Shown piece by piece: positions 1-8,089 of a stretch of DNA of 61,111 bases; within the stretch, counting starts at the first letter, position 1, and the number at the start of each line of letters is the position of its first letter. Below the pieces are notes generated by a model. The model had not been told where the DNA came from. It was given only the letters and a program-made list of their open reading frames with translations, and ran no database searches. The stretch spans positions 1-61,111 of the forward strand of contig VGZH01000028.1 of the NCBI GenBank assembly GCA_016872645.1. Direction: 5' to 3'. Source of the stretch: Planctomycetota bacterium (GTDB lineage Bacteria > Planctomycetota > Planctomycetia > Planctomycetales > Planctomycetaceae). A program made the position numbers and the translations under genes.

Positions 1-114
1 TCCTGGCGTGGCATGCTGGCACCGCCTCCAGGGACCGACGGAAAACCGGGGAGCGTAGTGGTGGCTTTTCGGCCGAGCAAGCGACTGGTTACAGGTTTGA
101 AAGGAAATTCTTAA
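1..114 (+). CDS. 3' end of an unidentified gene (partial)
   Basis: Frame 1 is open from the window edge to a TAA at 112-114 and encodes 37 residues ending in VTGLKGNS. The stretch reads like protein (proline/glycine-rich, then a Val-Val-Val-Ala-Phe strand). No family can be recognised from so short a tail. It converges on mazG with about 20 bases between the two stops. It could also be a chance open frame; only the sequence upstream of the window would decide. Confidence 0.35.
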   Translation, partial: SWRGMLAPPPGTDGKPGSVVVAFRPSKRLVTGLKGNS

Positions 115-133
115 CCTGCGGATCGGCCACTTC

Positions 134-1045
134 TCATGGCCGGGAATCTGTCTTGGGTTCTTTTCGCTTACCTGCCTGGTACAGCTCTTCCATCTCAATC
201 AGCGTCGCGTCGCGGATGCTGCGGCCTTGGGCCTTCAACGCTTCTTCGATGAATCGGACGCGGCGTTCGAATTTGGCGTTGCTGCGGCGGAGAGCTTCTT
301 CGGGATTGATCTTCCAGCGTCGCGCTAAGTTGGCGACGACGAACAGCACGTCGCCAAACTCCGATTCAATTCGGTCGCGTTGTGCCGGGTCCGTGATCGG
401 CTCGTCAGGGACGGGAGCCATTTCGACCGACGCAGGAATCTGCGGGATTTGGCCGTCGGTGAACAGTTCGTGAGCCAGTTCGTCGATCTCTTCGCGGAGC
501 TTGTCGAACAGCATTGCTCGATGGGGGAAGTCGTAGCCGACCCGCGCCGCCTTTTCGGACACGCGGGCACATCGGGCGAGGGCCGGCAGCGCGGCCGGAA
601 GCCCGTCGAAGATCGAATCCCGCTTCTTCTCGCACTGTTTGGCCCGGTCCCAGTTCGTCAAGACCTCGTCAGCGGTGTGGGCTTTCTCGGCGTCGAACAC
701 ATGCGGGTGCCGAGCGATCATCTTTTGTGTGATGACATCGATGACCTCTTCGATGCCGAACCGCTGCTCATCCCGGCCGATCTGAGCGTCGAGCACCACC
801 TGCAACAGCACATCGCCGAGCTCCTCGACGATCGCCGTGTCCACCTTCGAGTCGATGGCTTCGAGCAGTTCGTAGGTCTCTTCGAGCGTGAAGGACTTGA
901 TCGTCTCCAGCGTTTGTTGTCGATCCCACGGACAACCGGTGGGTGAGCGCAGCTTCGCGATTACCTCGCACAGCCTCGCAAATGCGACTCCGACGGATGG
1001 CAAGTCGGGCGGCGTTCCAAATTGAGACGGATCAAGTGCAGACAT
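134..1045 (-). CDS. mazG: MazG nucleoside triphosphate pyrophosphohydrolase
   Basis: Cytoplasmic all-alpha NTP pyrophosphohydrolase of the MazG family, which hydrolyses (d)NTPs to NMP and PPi in house-cleaning and stress control. The N-terminal half has the conserved block [12 protein letters not shown] followed by the metal-binding EExxE...EExxD arrangement ([20 protein letters not shown]). A second, weaker MazG repeat follows ([19 protein letters not shown]), as in the tandem-domain E. coli type. ATG at 1045 gives 303 residues. An in-frame TTG at 1063 would add six. Neither has a clear Shine-Dalgarno. The gene stands alone on the minus strand. Confidence 0.9.
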   Translation of the reverse strand: MSALDPSQFGTPPDLPSVGVAFARLCEVIAKLRSPTGCPWDRQQTLETIKSFTLEETYELLEAIDSKVDTAIVEELGDVLLQVVLDAQIGRDEQRFGIEEVIDVITQKMIARHPHVFDAEKAHTADEVLTNWDRAKQCEKKRDSIFDGLPAALPALARCARVSEKAARVGYDFPHRAMLFDKLREEIDELAHELFTDGQIPQIPASVEMAPVPDEPITDPAQRDRIESEFGDVLFVVANLARRWKINPEEALRRSNAKFERRVRFIEEALKAQGRSIRDATLIEMEELYQAGKRKEPKTDSRP

Positions 1046-1105
1046 GAAGCGATACGTTGGCAAGCGGAGCCACGATTCGCAAGCGGTCAGTCCCTGCGCG
1101 ATTTG

Positions 1106-1318
1106 CTATGTGGGTTCGACCGGACGCACCTCGGGAGACAAGAAAACACGGTTGACGTTCAAGGCGGCGATCAGGTCTGATGCGGAACTCTCCACAGCAG
1201 GAAGTCCCAGCATTGATCGCAGGTCAACAACAGACAGCACATCGCCGCGCAGTCATTCGGCTATGCTTGGCAGCCGAGTGACACGTGGCAGGCGTTGCAG
1301 CTCTAAAACATTTGTCAT
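1106..1318 (-). pseudogene. CheW-domain remnant (chemotaxis coupling protein)
   Basis: One minus-strand frame reads VLELQRLPRVTRLPSIAE, an in-frame TGA (1253-1255), then LRGDVLSVVDLRSMLGLP and a tail to a TAG at 1106-1108. This is the typical CheW pattern: a Leu-Pro-Arg-Val-Thr segment, then the LRG...VDLR...LGL core. The usual residues between the two blocks (roughly a Trp and a Gly-Val-Asn stretch) are missing, and the stop may have replaced the Trp. No N-terminal half of a CheW domain could be found upstream in this frame. I infer a decayed gene. It overlaps the hypothetical ORF at 1224-1688 in another frame. Confidence 0.55.
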
Positions 1319-1688
1319 TGGCGCCGAAATACCCGCCCGACAGTTGATACGCCTGCGCCACGAACCCCCGCTCGACATCAGGAATGACAAACTTCTGCGA
1401 CCGCGGATCGGCCGAGCATCGACCGTAGGTTGGTCCACCGCCCCCCTCCGCCAGAATCTTCAATTCCCGACCCAGCTTCCGGACGGCCAACAGCCCAGTA
1501 TCAGTGACGGTTTGCCCCAGCGAGAAATCCACCGAGACCTGCTGCCACTCCAACTCCCGCAGCACCAAATGCCCAGCCGCGTCCGTCCCCACATTGGCCT
1601 CTCCGCCAGTCGTTGGGATGTGGCCGACGGCCCGCGAAAGTTTTTCTGTCTGATCAAGGCTGGCCGTCCGACAGGCTATTTGGCTCAT
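1224..1688 (-). CDS. Hypothetical protein, 154 aa, weakly repeat-like
   Basis: The ATG at 1688 is preceded at good spacing by a strong Shine-Dalgarno (AGGAGG), which suggests a real, translated start. A segment (VTDTGLLAVRKLGRELKIL) resembles a degenerate leucine-rich repeat of the TDxGL type common in planctomycetes, but I see only one such unit. The last ~30 residues (Cys/Arg-rich, ending AVCC) overlap the CheW-like remnant in another frame and look like out-of-frame reading, so the protein has probably lost its original C-terminus through a frameshift. Product unknown. Confidence 0.4.
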   Translation of the reverse strand: MSQIACRTASLDQTEKLSRAVGHIPTTGGEANVGTDAAGHLVLRELEWQQVSVDFSLGQTVTDTGLLAVRKLGRELKILAEGGGGPTYGRCSADPRSQKFVIPDVERGFVAQAYQLSGGYFGANDKCFRAATPATCHSAAKHSRMTARRCAVCC

Positions 1689-1800
1689 CTGCGCCTCCTG
1701 CTTGTGATCACTTGACCGGTTTGCAATTAGTTAAAACACGACCGGAGTCGTTTTAATTCGTGGCCTTGCGCGTAATTGGGGCGAGCCTTTGAGGACCGAG

Positions 1801-1904
1801 GGTTGCACGGATTCTGCGGACTTTGACCACCGATGCCGCCAGTGCTGAGTCGGCACAGTGCGACCACGACTAGTCCTGGTGGCACACTTTTGAAAAGTGC
1901 AACC
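1801..1904 (+). promoter_or_regulatory. Structured leader upstream of the cobalt/nickel transporter operon (candidate regulatory RNA or operator)
   Basis: GGTTGCAC (1801-1808) can pair with GTGCAACC (1897-1904), closing about 100 bases that contain further short stems (TGCCG/CGGCA, CCACC/GGTGG). A perfect odd palindrome CACTTTTGAAAAGTG (1885-1899) overlaps the 3' arm, so the two foldings exclude each other. The element ends 79 bases before the cbiM start. I do not see the conserved core of the cobalamin riboswitch, and no NikR-type operator. A metal-responsive element is an inference; an 8-base pairing alone could be chance. Confidence 0.3.
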
Positions 1905-1983
1905 GCCGTGAAATTGCGATTCGCCCCTGTCGTCTGGCAGAATCCTCGTCCCAACCCACCTTGTCCGACTCGGAGCTTCCACG

Positions 1984-3000
1984 ATGCACATCCAAGACGG
2001 CGTCCTCAGTCCGGTCGTTTGTGCTGCCACCGGAGCGATCTCGCTGGGAGCGGTGAGCTACAGCGTCCATCGGCTGAAGCAATCTGTCGGCGATCGGACG
2101 ATTCCGTTGACCGGGATGATGGCCGCGCTTGTCTTCGCCGGTCAGATGATCAACTTCCCGATCGGTGCTCCGGTGAGCGGACACCTGCTCGGCGGAGTGC
2201 TGGCCGCGACGGTCGTCGGTCCGTGGGCTGGTTGTGTCGCGATGACGCTGGTGTTGTTCGTGCAATGGGCGTTGTTCTCGGACGGAGGTTTGTTCGCACT
2301 CGGCGCGAATGTGCTGCACATAGCGGTGATCGGTTCTTGGGGTGGACACGCCGTGCGGCTGCTGGTGCAGCGGCTCGCCAGAGACAGTCATCAGGGAATC
2401 GTGATCGGTTCGGTCGTCGCCGCCTGGGCGAGTGTGATGGCTGCGGCGGCGCTCTTCTGTCTGGAGTTTCGTCTATCGTGGCTGTCCAGTGAAATCGACT
2501 TCTCGAAAGTCTTTACATTGATGGTCAGCTTTCATTCGCTGATCGGTCTGGGCGAGGCGCTCATCACCGGCGTCGCGATCAGCTTCGTACTCAATCAGCG
2601 GCCAGAGCTGATTTGTCGGATGGGCGCTCCTGTTCGTCCGGACGCGGAAATGAGCAGGAGTGCCCACCCAACGGCTGCTGCAATCACCCGCACGGTGATT
2701 GCCGGACTTGTCATCGCACTCGCGATCGCAGCATTCCTGTCGCCGTTCGCATCGCCGTTCGATGACGGGCTCGAAGCGGTGCTCAATAAACTCGGCATCG
2801 AGAATTTCCAGCTCACGAATCGCGTGCCGGGATTGCTCGAAGACTACGACAAAATTCCCGTTCCGGTTGCCGCTTGGCAATCGATCGCGGTTTCATTCGC
2901 TGGGATTGGCGGAACGCTCGCGGTATTCGCCCTCGCATGGCTGTTGGGCAAGGCACTGCCTGCGGCGCCGCAACAACTCAGCGAGGCTGCCGGTGAGTGA
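1984..3000 (+). CDS. cbiM: Cobalt/nickel ECF transporter substrate-binding membrane protein, CbiM fused to a PDGLE (CbiN/NikN-like) domain
   Basis: Substrate-specific component of an energy-coupling-factor transporter for Co2+ or Ni2+. It opens with MHIQDGVLS, matching the MHIxDG N-terminus whose amino group and histidine bind the metal. About six hydrophobic segments follow. The C-terminal part (about residues 235-330) has a membrane segment, the SPFDDGLEAVLNKLG motif of PDGLE/CbiN domains and a last helix, so this is an M-N fusion as in NikMN. It overlaps cbiQ by 8 bases. Whether the metal is cobalt or nickel cannot be decided here, because no cobalamin, urease or hydrogenase genes are nearby. 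Confidence 0.9.
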   Translation: MHIQDGVLSPVVCAATGAISLGAVSYSVHRLKQSVGDRTIPLTGMMAALVFAGQMINFPIGAPVSGHLLGGVLAATVVGPWAGCVAMTLVLFVQWALFSDGGLFALGANVLHIAVIGSWGGHAVRLLVQRLARDSHQGIVIGSVVAAWASVMAAAALFCLEFRLSWLSSEIDFSKVFTLMVSFHSLIGLGEALITGVAISFVLNQRPELICRMGAPVRPDAEMSRSAHPTAAAITRTVIAGLVIALAIAAFLSPFASPFDDGLEAVLNKLGIENFQLTNRVPGLLEDYDKIPVPVAAWQSIAVSFAGIGGTLAVFALAWLLGKALPAAPQQLSEAAGE

Positions 3001-3655
3001 TTATCTCGATCGATTCGGCCGCGGGCAGTCGATGTGTCATCGGTGGCCACCGTTCGCGAAACTCTTCGCTGCGATCGCGATGATTCTCGCAGCGACGTGC
3101 GTCCCGATCACGCACGGTCCGTTGGTCGGCATCGTCGCCTGCGTCATTTTCTTTGCGCACACGATGGCGAGAATTCCGCTGGCCTACGTTGGCCGCCGGT
3201 TGCTGTTCTTTTGGCCGACTTTGTTTTTAATGGCGATCAGCCTGCCGCTGTCGCAGGCTGGCCAAAAAGGTTGGCTGCTGTTCGTGACGATCCTCGTGCG
3301 CGGGACACTCTCGTTCAGCACGGCGTTGTGGCTGGTCAACGTGATGCCGTTCGATCAACTGCTGGCAACGCTGCGTCGCCTGCGAGTCCCCGACGTGCTG
3401 CTGGCGATCCTCTCGCTGATGTACCGCTTCCTGTTTGTGCTGTGGGACGAACTCGACCGAATGCGCACCGCACGCTCCGCCCGGCTATTTCGCAAGCTGA
3501 CATTGTGGAAGAGATGGCGATCCGCCGCGCATCTCGTGGGACGCTTGCTGATCCGAGCACTCGATCGAGCCGATCGCATCCACGGCGCGATGCTCTCCCG
3601 CGGTTGGGACGGCCGCACGCGCTGGATCGACTCGCGACGGGAGGATCGGCGATGA
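2993..3655 (+). CDS. cbiQ: ECF transporter transmembrane protein CbiQ
   Basis: T-component that couples the ATPase to the metal-binding CbiM subunit. The N-terminus SDYLDRFGRG...HRWPPFAKL matches the CbiQ pattern 'DR..........PraKL'. Several hydrophobic helices follow, and then a basic cytoplasmic stretch with AMLSRGWDGR, the conserved Ala-x-x-x-Arg-Gly coupling motif. I chose GTG at 2993 because GAGG lies just upstream and because the family motif begins within ten residues of it; ATG at 3032 would remove it. It overlaps cbiM by 8 bases and cbiO by 4 (ATGA), which indicates translational coupling. Confidence 0.88.
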   Translation: MSDYLDRFGRGQSMCHRWPPFAKLFAAIAMILAATCVPITHGPLVGIVACVIFFAHTMARIPLAYVGRRLLFFWPTLFLMAISLPLSQAGQKGWLLFVTILVRGTLSFSTALWLVNVMPFDQLLATLRRLRVPDVLLAILSLMYRFLFVLWDELDRMRTARSARLFRKLTLWKRWRSAAHLVGRLLIRALDRADRIHGAMLSRGWDGRTRWIDSRREDRR

Positions 3656-4401
3656 GCGAGCCTGCTGTTCGAGTCGAATGCTTGTCCTTCCGCTACCCCG
3701 GCGGCCTCGACGTGCTGAGCAACATCAGCTTCACGATTACCCCCGGCGAGATCATCGGCCTTGTCGGGCCCAGCGGAGCCGGCAAATCCACACTGTTGCA
3801 ACACCTCAACGGCCTGCTCCCAAGCCAGCTCAGCGACACGTCGAACGCTGCTGTCTCAATCGACGGAGTTTCCGTATCGCAGTCGACGATCGCGGAAATT
3901 CGCCGACGAGTCGGCTTCCTCTTCCAAGATCCCGACGATCAACTCTTCTGCCCCACCGTCTTCGAGGATGTCGCCTTTGGCCCACTGAATCTCGGCCTCT
4001 CCAACGAAGACACGCGACAGCGTGTGCGAGACAGCCTCACGTCCGTCGGTCTCGCCGGCTACGAACCGCGCAGCACACTGCGGCTGAGTCTCGGCGAGCG
4101 CAAGCGGGTCTGCCTCGCCGGAGTTTTCGCTTGTCAGCCGAGCGTCCTCGCACTCGACGAACCGTTCAGCAGCCTCGACCCGAGAGCACGTCGCATGCTG
4201 ATTGCGATCCTCAAGCAGTTTTCGGGCAGCCAAATTATCGCGACGCACGACTTGGACATCGTCGTCGATCTATGCCATCGAGTTCTGCTGCTTGACGGCG
4301 GCCAACTTCGCGCCGCCGGACAGACTCGCGACATCCTTGGCAACGTGGCACTCATGGAACGTCACGGCCTGGAAGTTCCTTGGCGGCTGCGGCCAAAGTG
4401 A
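3652..4401 (+). CDS. cbiO: ECF transporter ATP-binding protein CbiO
   Basis: Cytoplasmic ABC ATPase of 249 residues that powers the CbiM-CbiQ importer. Walker A GPSGAGKST is at residues 39-47, the Q-loop FQDPDDQLF near 91-99, Walker B LALDE at 166-170, the D-loop SSLD just after, and the H-loop ATHDLD. The signature reads LSLGE (145-149) where the family usually has LSGGQ, so two usually conserved positions differ. GGAGG lies nine bases before the ATG, which overlaps the cbiQ stop. Last gene of the operon; the next gene is on the opposite strand. Confidence 0.9.
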   Translation: MSEPAVRVECLSFRYPGGLDVLSNISFTITPGEIIGLVGPSGAGKSTLLQHLNGLLPSQLSDTSNAAVSIDGVSVSQSTIAEIRRRVGFLFQDPDDQLFCPTVFEDVAFGPLNLGLSNEDTRQRVRDSLTSVGLAGYEPRSTLRLSLGERKRVCLAGVFACQPSVLALDEPFSSLDPRARRMLIAILKQFSGSQIIATHDLDIVVDLCHRVLLLDGGQLRAAGQTRDILGNVALMERHGLEVPWRLRPK

Positions 4402-4433
4402 CTCTTGGTACCCGCCGTACCGTAGTGATGCTG

Positions 4434-4661
4434 CTACTTCTTGGATTGATCCTGCGGCATCACATTCGCGGGTATTTTGGCGCCCTTGGGCAGATGCTTC
4501 TGGCTTTCTGGGTTATTGATTTCTTTCTGGATCACGCCCGGATCAACGGCCGGGACTTTGCTCGGATCTGCCGGGCCAAGTTCCGACGGTCCACATCCAG
4601 CAAAGACCAGCGCGCCGAGCGTCAATCCACTAGCCATTACGGTGCGATTCAGATTCAACAT
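4434..4661 (-). CDS. Small lipoprotein of unknown function
   Basis: A 75-residue protein with a hydrophobic signal and a lipobox ending FAGC at about residue 23, so the mature lipoprotein is only about 53 residues. It is rich in Pro, Lys and Asp (VPAVDPGVIQKEINNPESQK). Such short Lys/Pro-rich lipoproteins are common in planctomycetes and usually unannotated. It converges on cbiO with about 30 bases between stops and starts about 145 bases downstream of the stop of the neighbouring TPR gene. Function unknown. Confidence 0.6.
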   Translation of the reverse strand: MLNLNRTVMASGLTLGALVFAGCGPSELGPADPSKVPAVDPGVIQKEINNPESQKHLPKGAKIPANVMPQDQSKK

Positions 4662-4804
4662 TTTCGAGACCCTTTTTTCGTAGCGATGAAAAAACCAAAA
4701 TTTGCGTGAAGCACAACTTCGTCAAACAATCTTGGTTTGATGTGCCTTACAGGGGGACCGCAACAACATCTGTCACTGTTTCGCACGGGCCGAATTGTTG
4801 TTTT

Positions 4805-6082
4805 TCACTTTGATCGTGATCGATCCGAATGACCACGTTCTCGCTGAACGCGATGGACCTGATCTTGCCAGTGCTGCCTTTCGTACGCCAGCCCCAAGTC
4901 GTCGTAAAATTGCATCATTCGCTCACAAATGTCAAGTTGGTCTGGATTTGCCAACATCCGGCGCAACGGTGAGTGAATCTCTTCCTCCATAAGCAGTTCG
5001 ACCTGCTTGGCCTGCTGTCTCATGGTTTCCGCAGCACCTTCGTCGCCAGCTTTGGCCAAGCACCTCGCGAGTCGAAACTGAATTCTCCAATCGGCCTGGC
5101 CTGGCCATACGCGGATCACTTCTCGATAGCCGCGGATCGCCCGTTCGTAGTCTCGCTCGACTTCGTCAGCCAGGATGGCGCCCAAGCGGGAATACTCATA
5201 TCCCGTGAGGTCACCTGGCCAAGCTCGATAGTGTCTCAGAGCATTGTCGAATTCACCCAGATCAAACAACACCTGCGTCAAAGTCGCCACGAAGAAGGGT
5301 TCTTGTAGTGGCGTGTCTGCCACATCCAACGCTTTTTGGAGCAGCTGCAGGGCCGCTTTAGGATCCCCTTCGAGGGAATACCAACGTGCAACGATGGCGT
5401 GGTTCAGAGCCGCTTTAGGCTCGCGGTCACGAAACGCTTCCAGACGACGGAGTTCCAGGACCGTGTTTTGAATGGCTCCTGGTTCGATGAACCCCATCAA
5501 TTGATCGATCTCCGGATTCGCCGTCGCGGGGTAGAACTGACTCATGTACCACTCGCGTAACCGGAAGGAGCGTTGCTCGTCCGGCGTCGTCTCCAGCACT
5601 TTTTGAAAGTGTGGTTGGGCAAGATGGGATCGGCCCGTGAGGTCATGCAGTTTCCAGAGTACAAAATGGGCGTCCGCGTTTTCGGGATCAACCGCCAGCG
5701 CTTCGCGTAAAAGAGATTCCGCCCGGTGCGGCTGCAGCCAGGCAAACAAACACATTCGCGCCTCTTGAACACGAGCGGCCGAAAAGAATGCGGACTCACG
5801 CCGGACGTATTCGAGTTGTTGGATCGCTGCCGAAACCGCACTTTCTGGATTCAGCCGGGCATCTTTGAAGTAAGCCTCCGCCAGGCTGAGTCGCGCAGAG
5901 TCATCGGAAGGAAAGACGTTCAGATACGATTGCAGCTCATTCCGTACCGTCCGCCAGTCTTGAATTCGAATAGCGCGTTGTGCCCGATCACGGGCTCGCA
6001 TCGCGCCCAAGCGAGTCACGCCGAAGTAAACTCCGACACTTAAGATTCCGACCGAGATGAGTACCCAAACTCGAATCTTCAC
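4805..6082 (-). CDS. TPR-repeat membrane-anchored protein, partner of the upstream ASPIC protein
   Basis: A single N-terminal membrane segment (about residues 5-24) is followed by at least seven tetratricopeptide-like helical pairs, for example AESLLREALAVDPENADAHF and DPKAALQLLQKALDVADTPL. The protein would be anchored in the membrane and expose a TPR scaffold for protein contacts. The start is a GTG whose GTGA overlaps the stop of the upstream FG-GAP/ASPIC gene, so the two are translationally coupled. A paralogous pair lies at 10-13 kb. No enzyme domain is visible. Confidence 0.8.
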   Translation of the reverse strand: MKIRVWVLISVGILSVGVYFGVTRLGAMRARDRAQRAIRIQDWRTVRNELQSYLNVFPSDDSARLSLAEAYFKDARLNPESAVSAAIQQLEYVRRESAFFSAARVQEARMCLFAWLQPHRAESLLREALAVDPENADAHFVLWKLHDLTGRSHLAQPHFQKVLETTPDEQRSFRLREWYMSQFYPATANPEIDQLMGFIEPGAIQNTVLELRRLEAFRDREPKAALNHAIVARWYSLEGDPKAALQLLQKALDVADTPLQEPFFVATLTQVLFDLGEFDNALRHYRAWPGDLTGYEYSRLGAILADEVERDYERAIRGYREVIRVWPGQADWRIQFRLARCLAKAGDEGAAETMRQQAKQVELLMEEEIHSPLRRMLANPDQLDICERMMQFYDDLGLAYERQHWQDQVHRVQRERGHSDRSRSK

Positions 6083-7911
6083 GGCGCCGGAGCTCCCTTG
6101 ATTGGCGGCAACAGGGAGCGCCCCTCGATCGCCAGCCAGTAACGATCCACGGCAATACCCTCGTGCCGAACGACTTCGCCAGATTGCCAGCGAATCTCAA
6201 CTGTCACGGGATCGCTCCAGTCTCCAAGGCCAATCAGCAGCCGTGGATCGCTTGCACACAAGTAGCTTCCCCCGCCGACGCTCATGCTGGAGATGCGCCG
6301 AGGACCGGCCTCGACGATCACCTGCGTTCCTTGCGGAGGGAGACGATCAGCCCGGTGCAATTCGATGCCCAGAAAATGATTTCGCGTACCGGTCTCATTA
6401 CTGAGCAGCGCGACGGGGCGATCAAGATGCGTGACCAGCAAATCCAAGTCACCGTCGTTGTCATAATCCGCTCCGGCGGCTCCGCGCCCCACACAGAGCT
6501 GCCCGAAGTAATGCCCCGCTCTGCTCCCCACGTCATCGAATCGAGCCTGTCCATCATTGTGCAGAATCTGCGGAAGCATCTCGAACGGTTTATGCGCGGG
6601 CCCCAAGACGTGTCCATTGGCAATAAACAGGTCCGAATAGCCATCGCGGTCGTAGTCGAAGGCTACAGTTCCGAATCCCAGCCGATCATGACTCATCGCA
6701 ACAATGCGTGACCTTCGACTGTCATCCTCAAATTGAAGCCCTCCCAGATTCCGATACAGAGTGTTTTTCTGAGCATAGAAATTTGTCACGAAGATGTCGT
6801 GGAAACCGTTGTTGTCGAAATCCGCACAGGTGACACCCATGCTCGCCTCGTTCTGCCCCATATCGCTGATAGCGCAGCCTGCGATGGGGGCCACATCCCG
6901 AAATCTCGGAAGTCCCGTCGCATCGGGATGACCAGCTTGATCAGGACTCGCGAGACGCTGAAACAGAAAATTCGGCGTCATGTCATTGGCGACGTAAATC
7001 TCGTTTCTGCCATCCAGATCAAAGTCGAGGACCGTTATTCCCAGTCCTTTGCCATTGGGGATTGCGATGCCAACATCTTCCGATACATCACGAAACCGGC
7101 CATCGCCAAGATTCAGAAATAACCGATCATTGACTGCTTCGTAATGCCCCGGACCGCAGTAGCCGGCAACGCCATTGAAACGGCAAACCTGATGATTCGC
7201 GAACGTGACGTCCAGGTAATTCACAACGTACAGATCGAGATTGCGGTCATCGTTGATGTCCAACCACACAACACTCGCACCCCAGAGTTCATTCCGCGTG
7301 CCTGATTCCGGAGTCGCGTCGGCAAAGGTTCCGTCGCCGAGATTGCGCAACAACGTGCTGGTCCGGTATCCGGTCACATAGAGGTCTTCAAACCCATCAC
7401 CGTCAAAATCACCAACGGCACATCCCTGCCCGTACCCGATCGTACTTGCCGATGCGGCACGCGAGACTTCCTCAAAGCGTTGTCCTCCCCGATTGTGGAA
7501 GAGCACATCGGTATGGCGCTTCGGTCCCAATGTTCCTGAGGTGAGTTCATCACCATTGACAAGAAACAGGTCCAACCAGCCATCACGATCAAAGTCAAAC
7601 CAAGCGGCCCCGCCACCCATGATCTCTGGAAGGAAATAACGCTCGGGAATGGCGTCGGTATGAAATGAGAATTCAATACCACATTGGACCGCGATTTCTG
7701 TGAACTGCGGAAACGAACCAACGTCGAGAGGAGGTTGTTTCGTGAGAACGGCCTTCAGTTCCTCGCGTGCCCGATTCAAATCCTCGGCGCGAGTTTTTTG
7801 CACGCCGTTCAATTCGTCTCGTGATGGATCGGCTCGGTGCGGCGACTCAACATCACGGCATCCCGCGAACGCCAGAACGGCGCAAATCGCTTTGCTGGTG
7901 AACCAACGCAT
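6079..7911 (-). CDS. FG-GAP/VCBS beta-propeller lipoprotein with C-terminal ASPIC/UnbV domain (CRTAC1-like)
   Basis: Exported 610-residue lipoprotein: lipobox LAFAGC near residue 18. Then come repeated FG-GAP/VCBS blades with calcium-binding DxDxDG loops (WFDFDRDGWLDLFLVNG, VGDFDGDGFEDLYVTGY, AFDYDRDGYSDLFIANG, GADYDNDGDLDLLVTHL). The C-terminus has the ASPIC/UnbV pattern: SVGGGSYLCASDPRLLIGLG followed by VEIRWQSGE. The family is abundant in planctomycetes and thought to act in binding at the cell surface; no catalytic role is shown. The stop overlaps the start of the downstream TPR gene. Confidence 0.9.
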   Translation of the reverse strand: MRWFTSKAICAVLAFAGCRDVESPHRADPSRDELNGVQKTRAEDLNRAREELKAVLTKQPPLDVGSFPQFTEIAVQCGIEFSFHTDAIPERYFLPEIMGGGAAWFDFDRDGWLDLFLVNGDELTSGTLGPKRHTDVLFHNRGGQRFEEVSRAASASTIGYGQGCAVGDFDGDGFEDLYVTGYRTSTLLRNLGDGTFADATPESGTRNELWGASVVWLDINDDRNLDLYVVNYLDVTFANHQVCRFNGVAGYCGPGHYEAVNDRLFLNLGDGRFRDVSEDVGIAIPNGKGLGITVLDFDLDGRNEIYVANDMTPNFLFQRLASPDQAGHPDATGLPRFRDVAPIAGCAISDMGQNEASMGVTCADFDNNGFHDIFVTNFYAQKNTLYRNLGGLQFEDDSRRSRIVAMSHDRLGFGTVAFDYDRDGYSDLFIANGHVLGPAHKPFEMLPQILHNDGQARFDDVGSRAGHYFGQLCVGRGAAGADYDNDGDLDLLVTHLDRPVALLSNETGTRNHFLGIELHRADRLPPQGTQVIVEAGPRRISSMSVGGGSYLCASDPRLLIGLGDWSDPVTVEIRWQSGEVVRHEGIAVDRYWLAIEGRSLLPPIKGAPAP

Positions 7912-7997
7912 AATCTCGACAAGCCCTTAAAGACAATCAACCTCGCAAAACCATCAACCCCTTGGGATTCTGGAGAATTGCTGCCACAAAAGACAAA

Positions 7998-8032
7998 GAA
8001 AGGGCCGTGTACGAAACGCACACGGCCCTTTC
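7998..8032 (-). terminator. Rho-independent terminator of the DUF1559 gene
   Basis: GAAAGGGCCGTGT (7998-8010) and ACACGGCCCTTTC (8020-8032) form a perfect 13-bp stem with a 9-base loop. On the minus strand the stem is followed by a T-rich tract (TTTGTCTTTTG). It lies 58 bases after the DUF1559 stop and separates that gene from the ASPIC gene downstream. Confidence 0.85.
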
Positions 8033-8089
8033 TCTGAAGACTTTGGTCTGCCATCCAAATCTGCAGTTTTGACTCAGAAATTGGAGTTT

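Noticed and set aside
1689-1983. Cobalamin riboswitch upstream of cbiM
   Set aside because: The conserved core elements of that riboswitch were not found. Only a candidate structured leader is reported.
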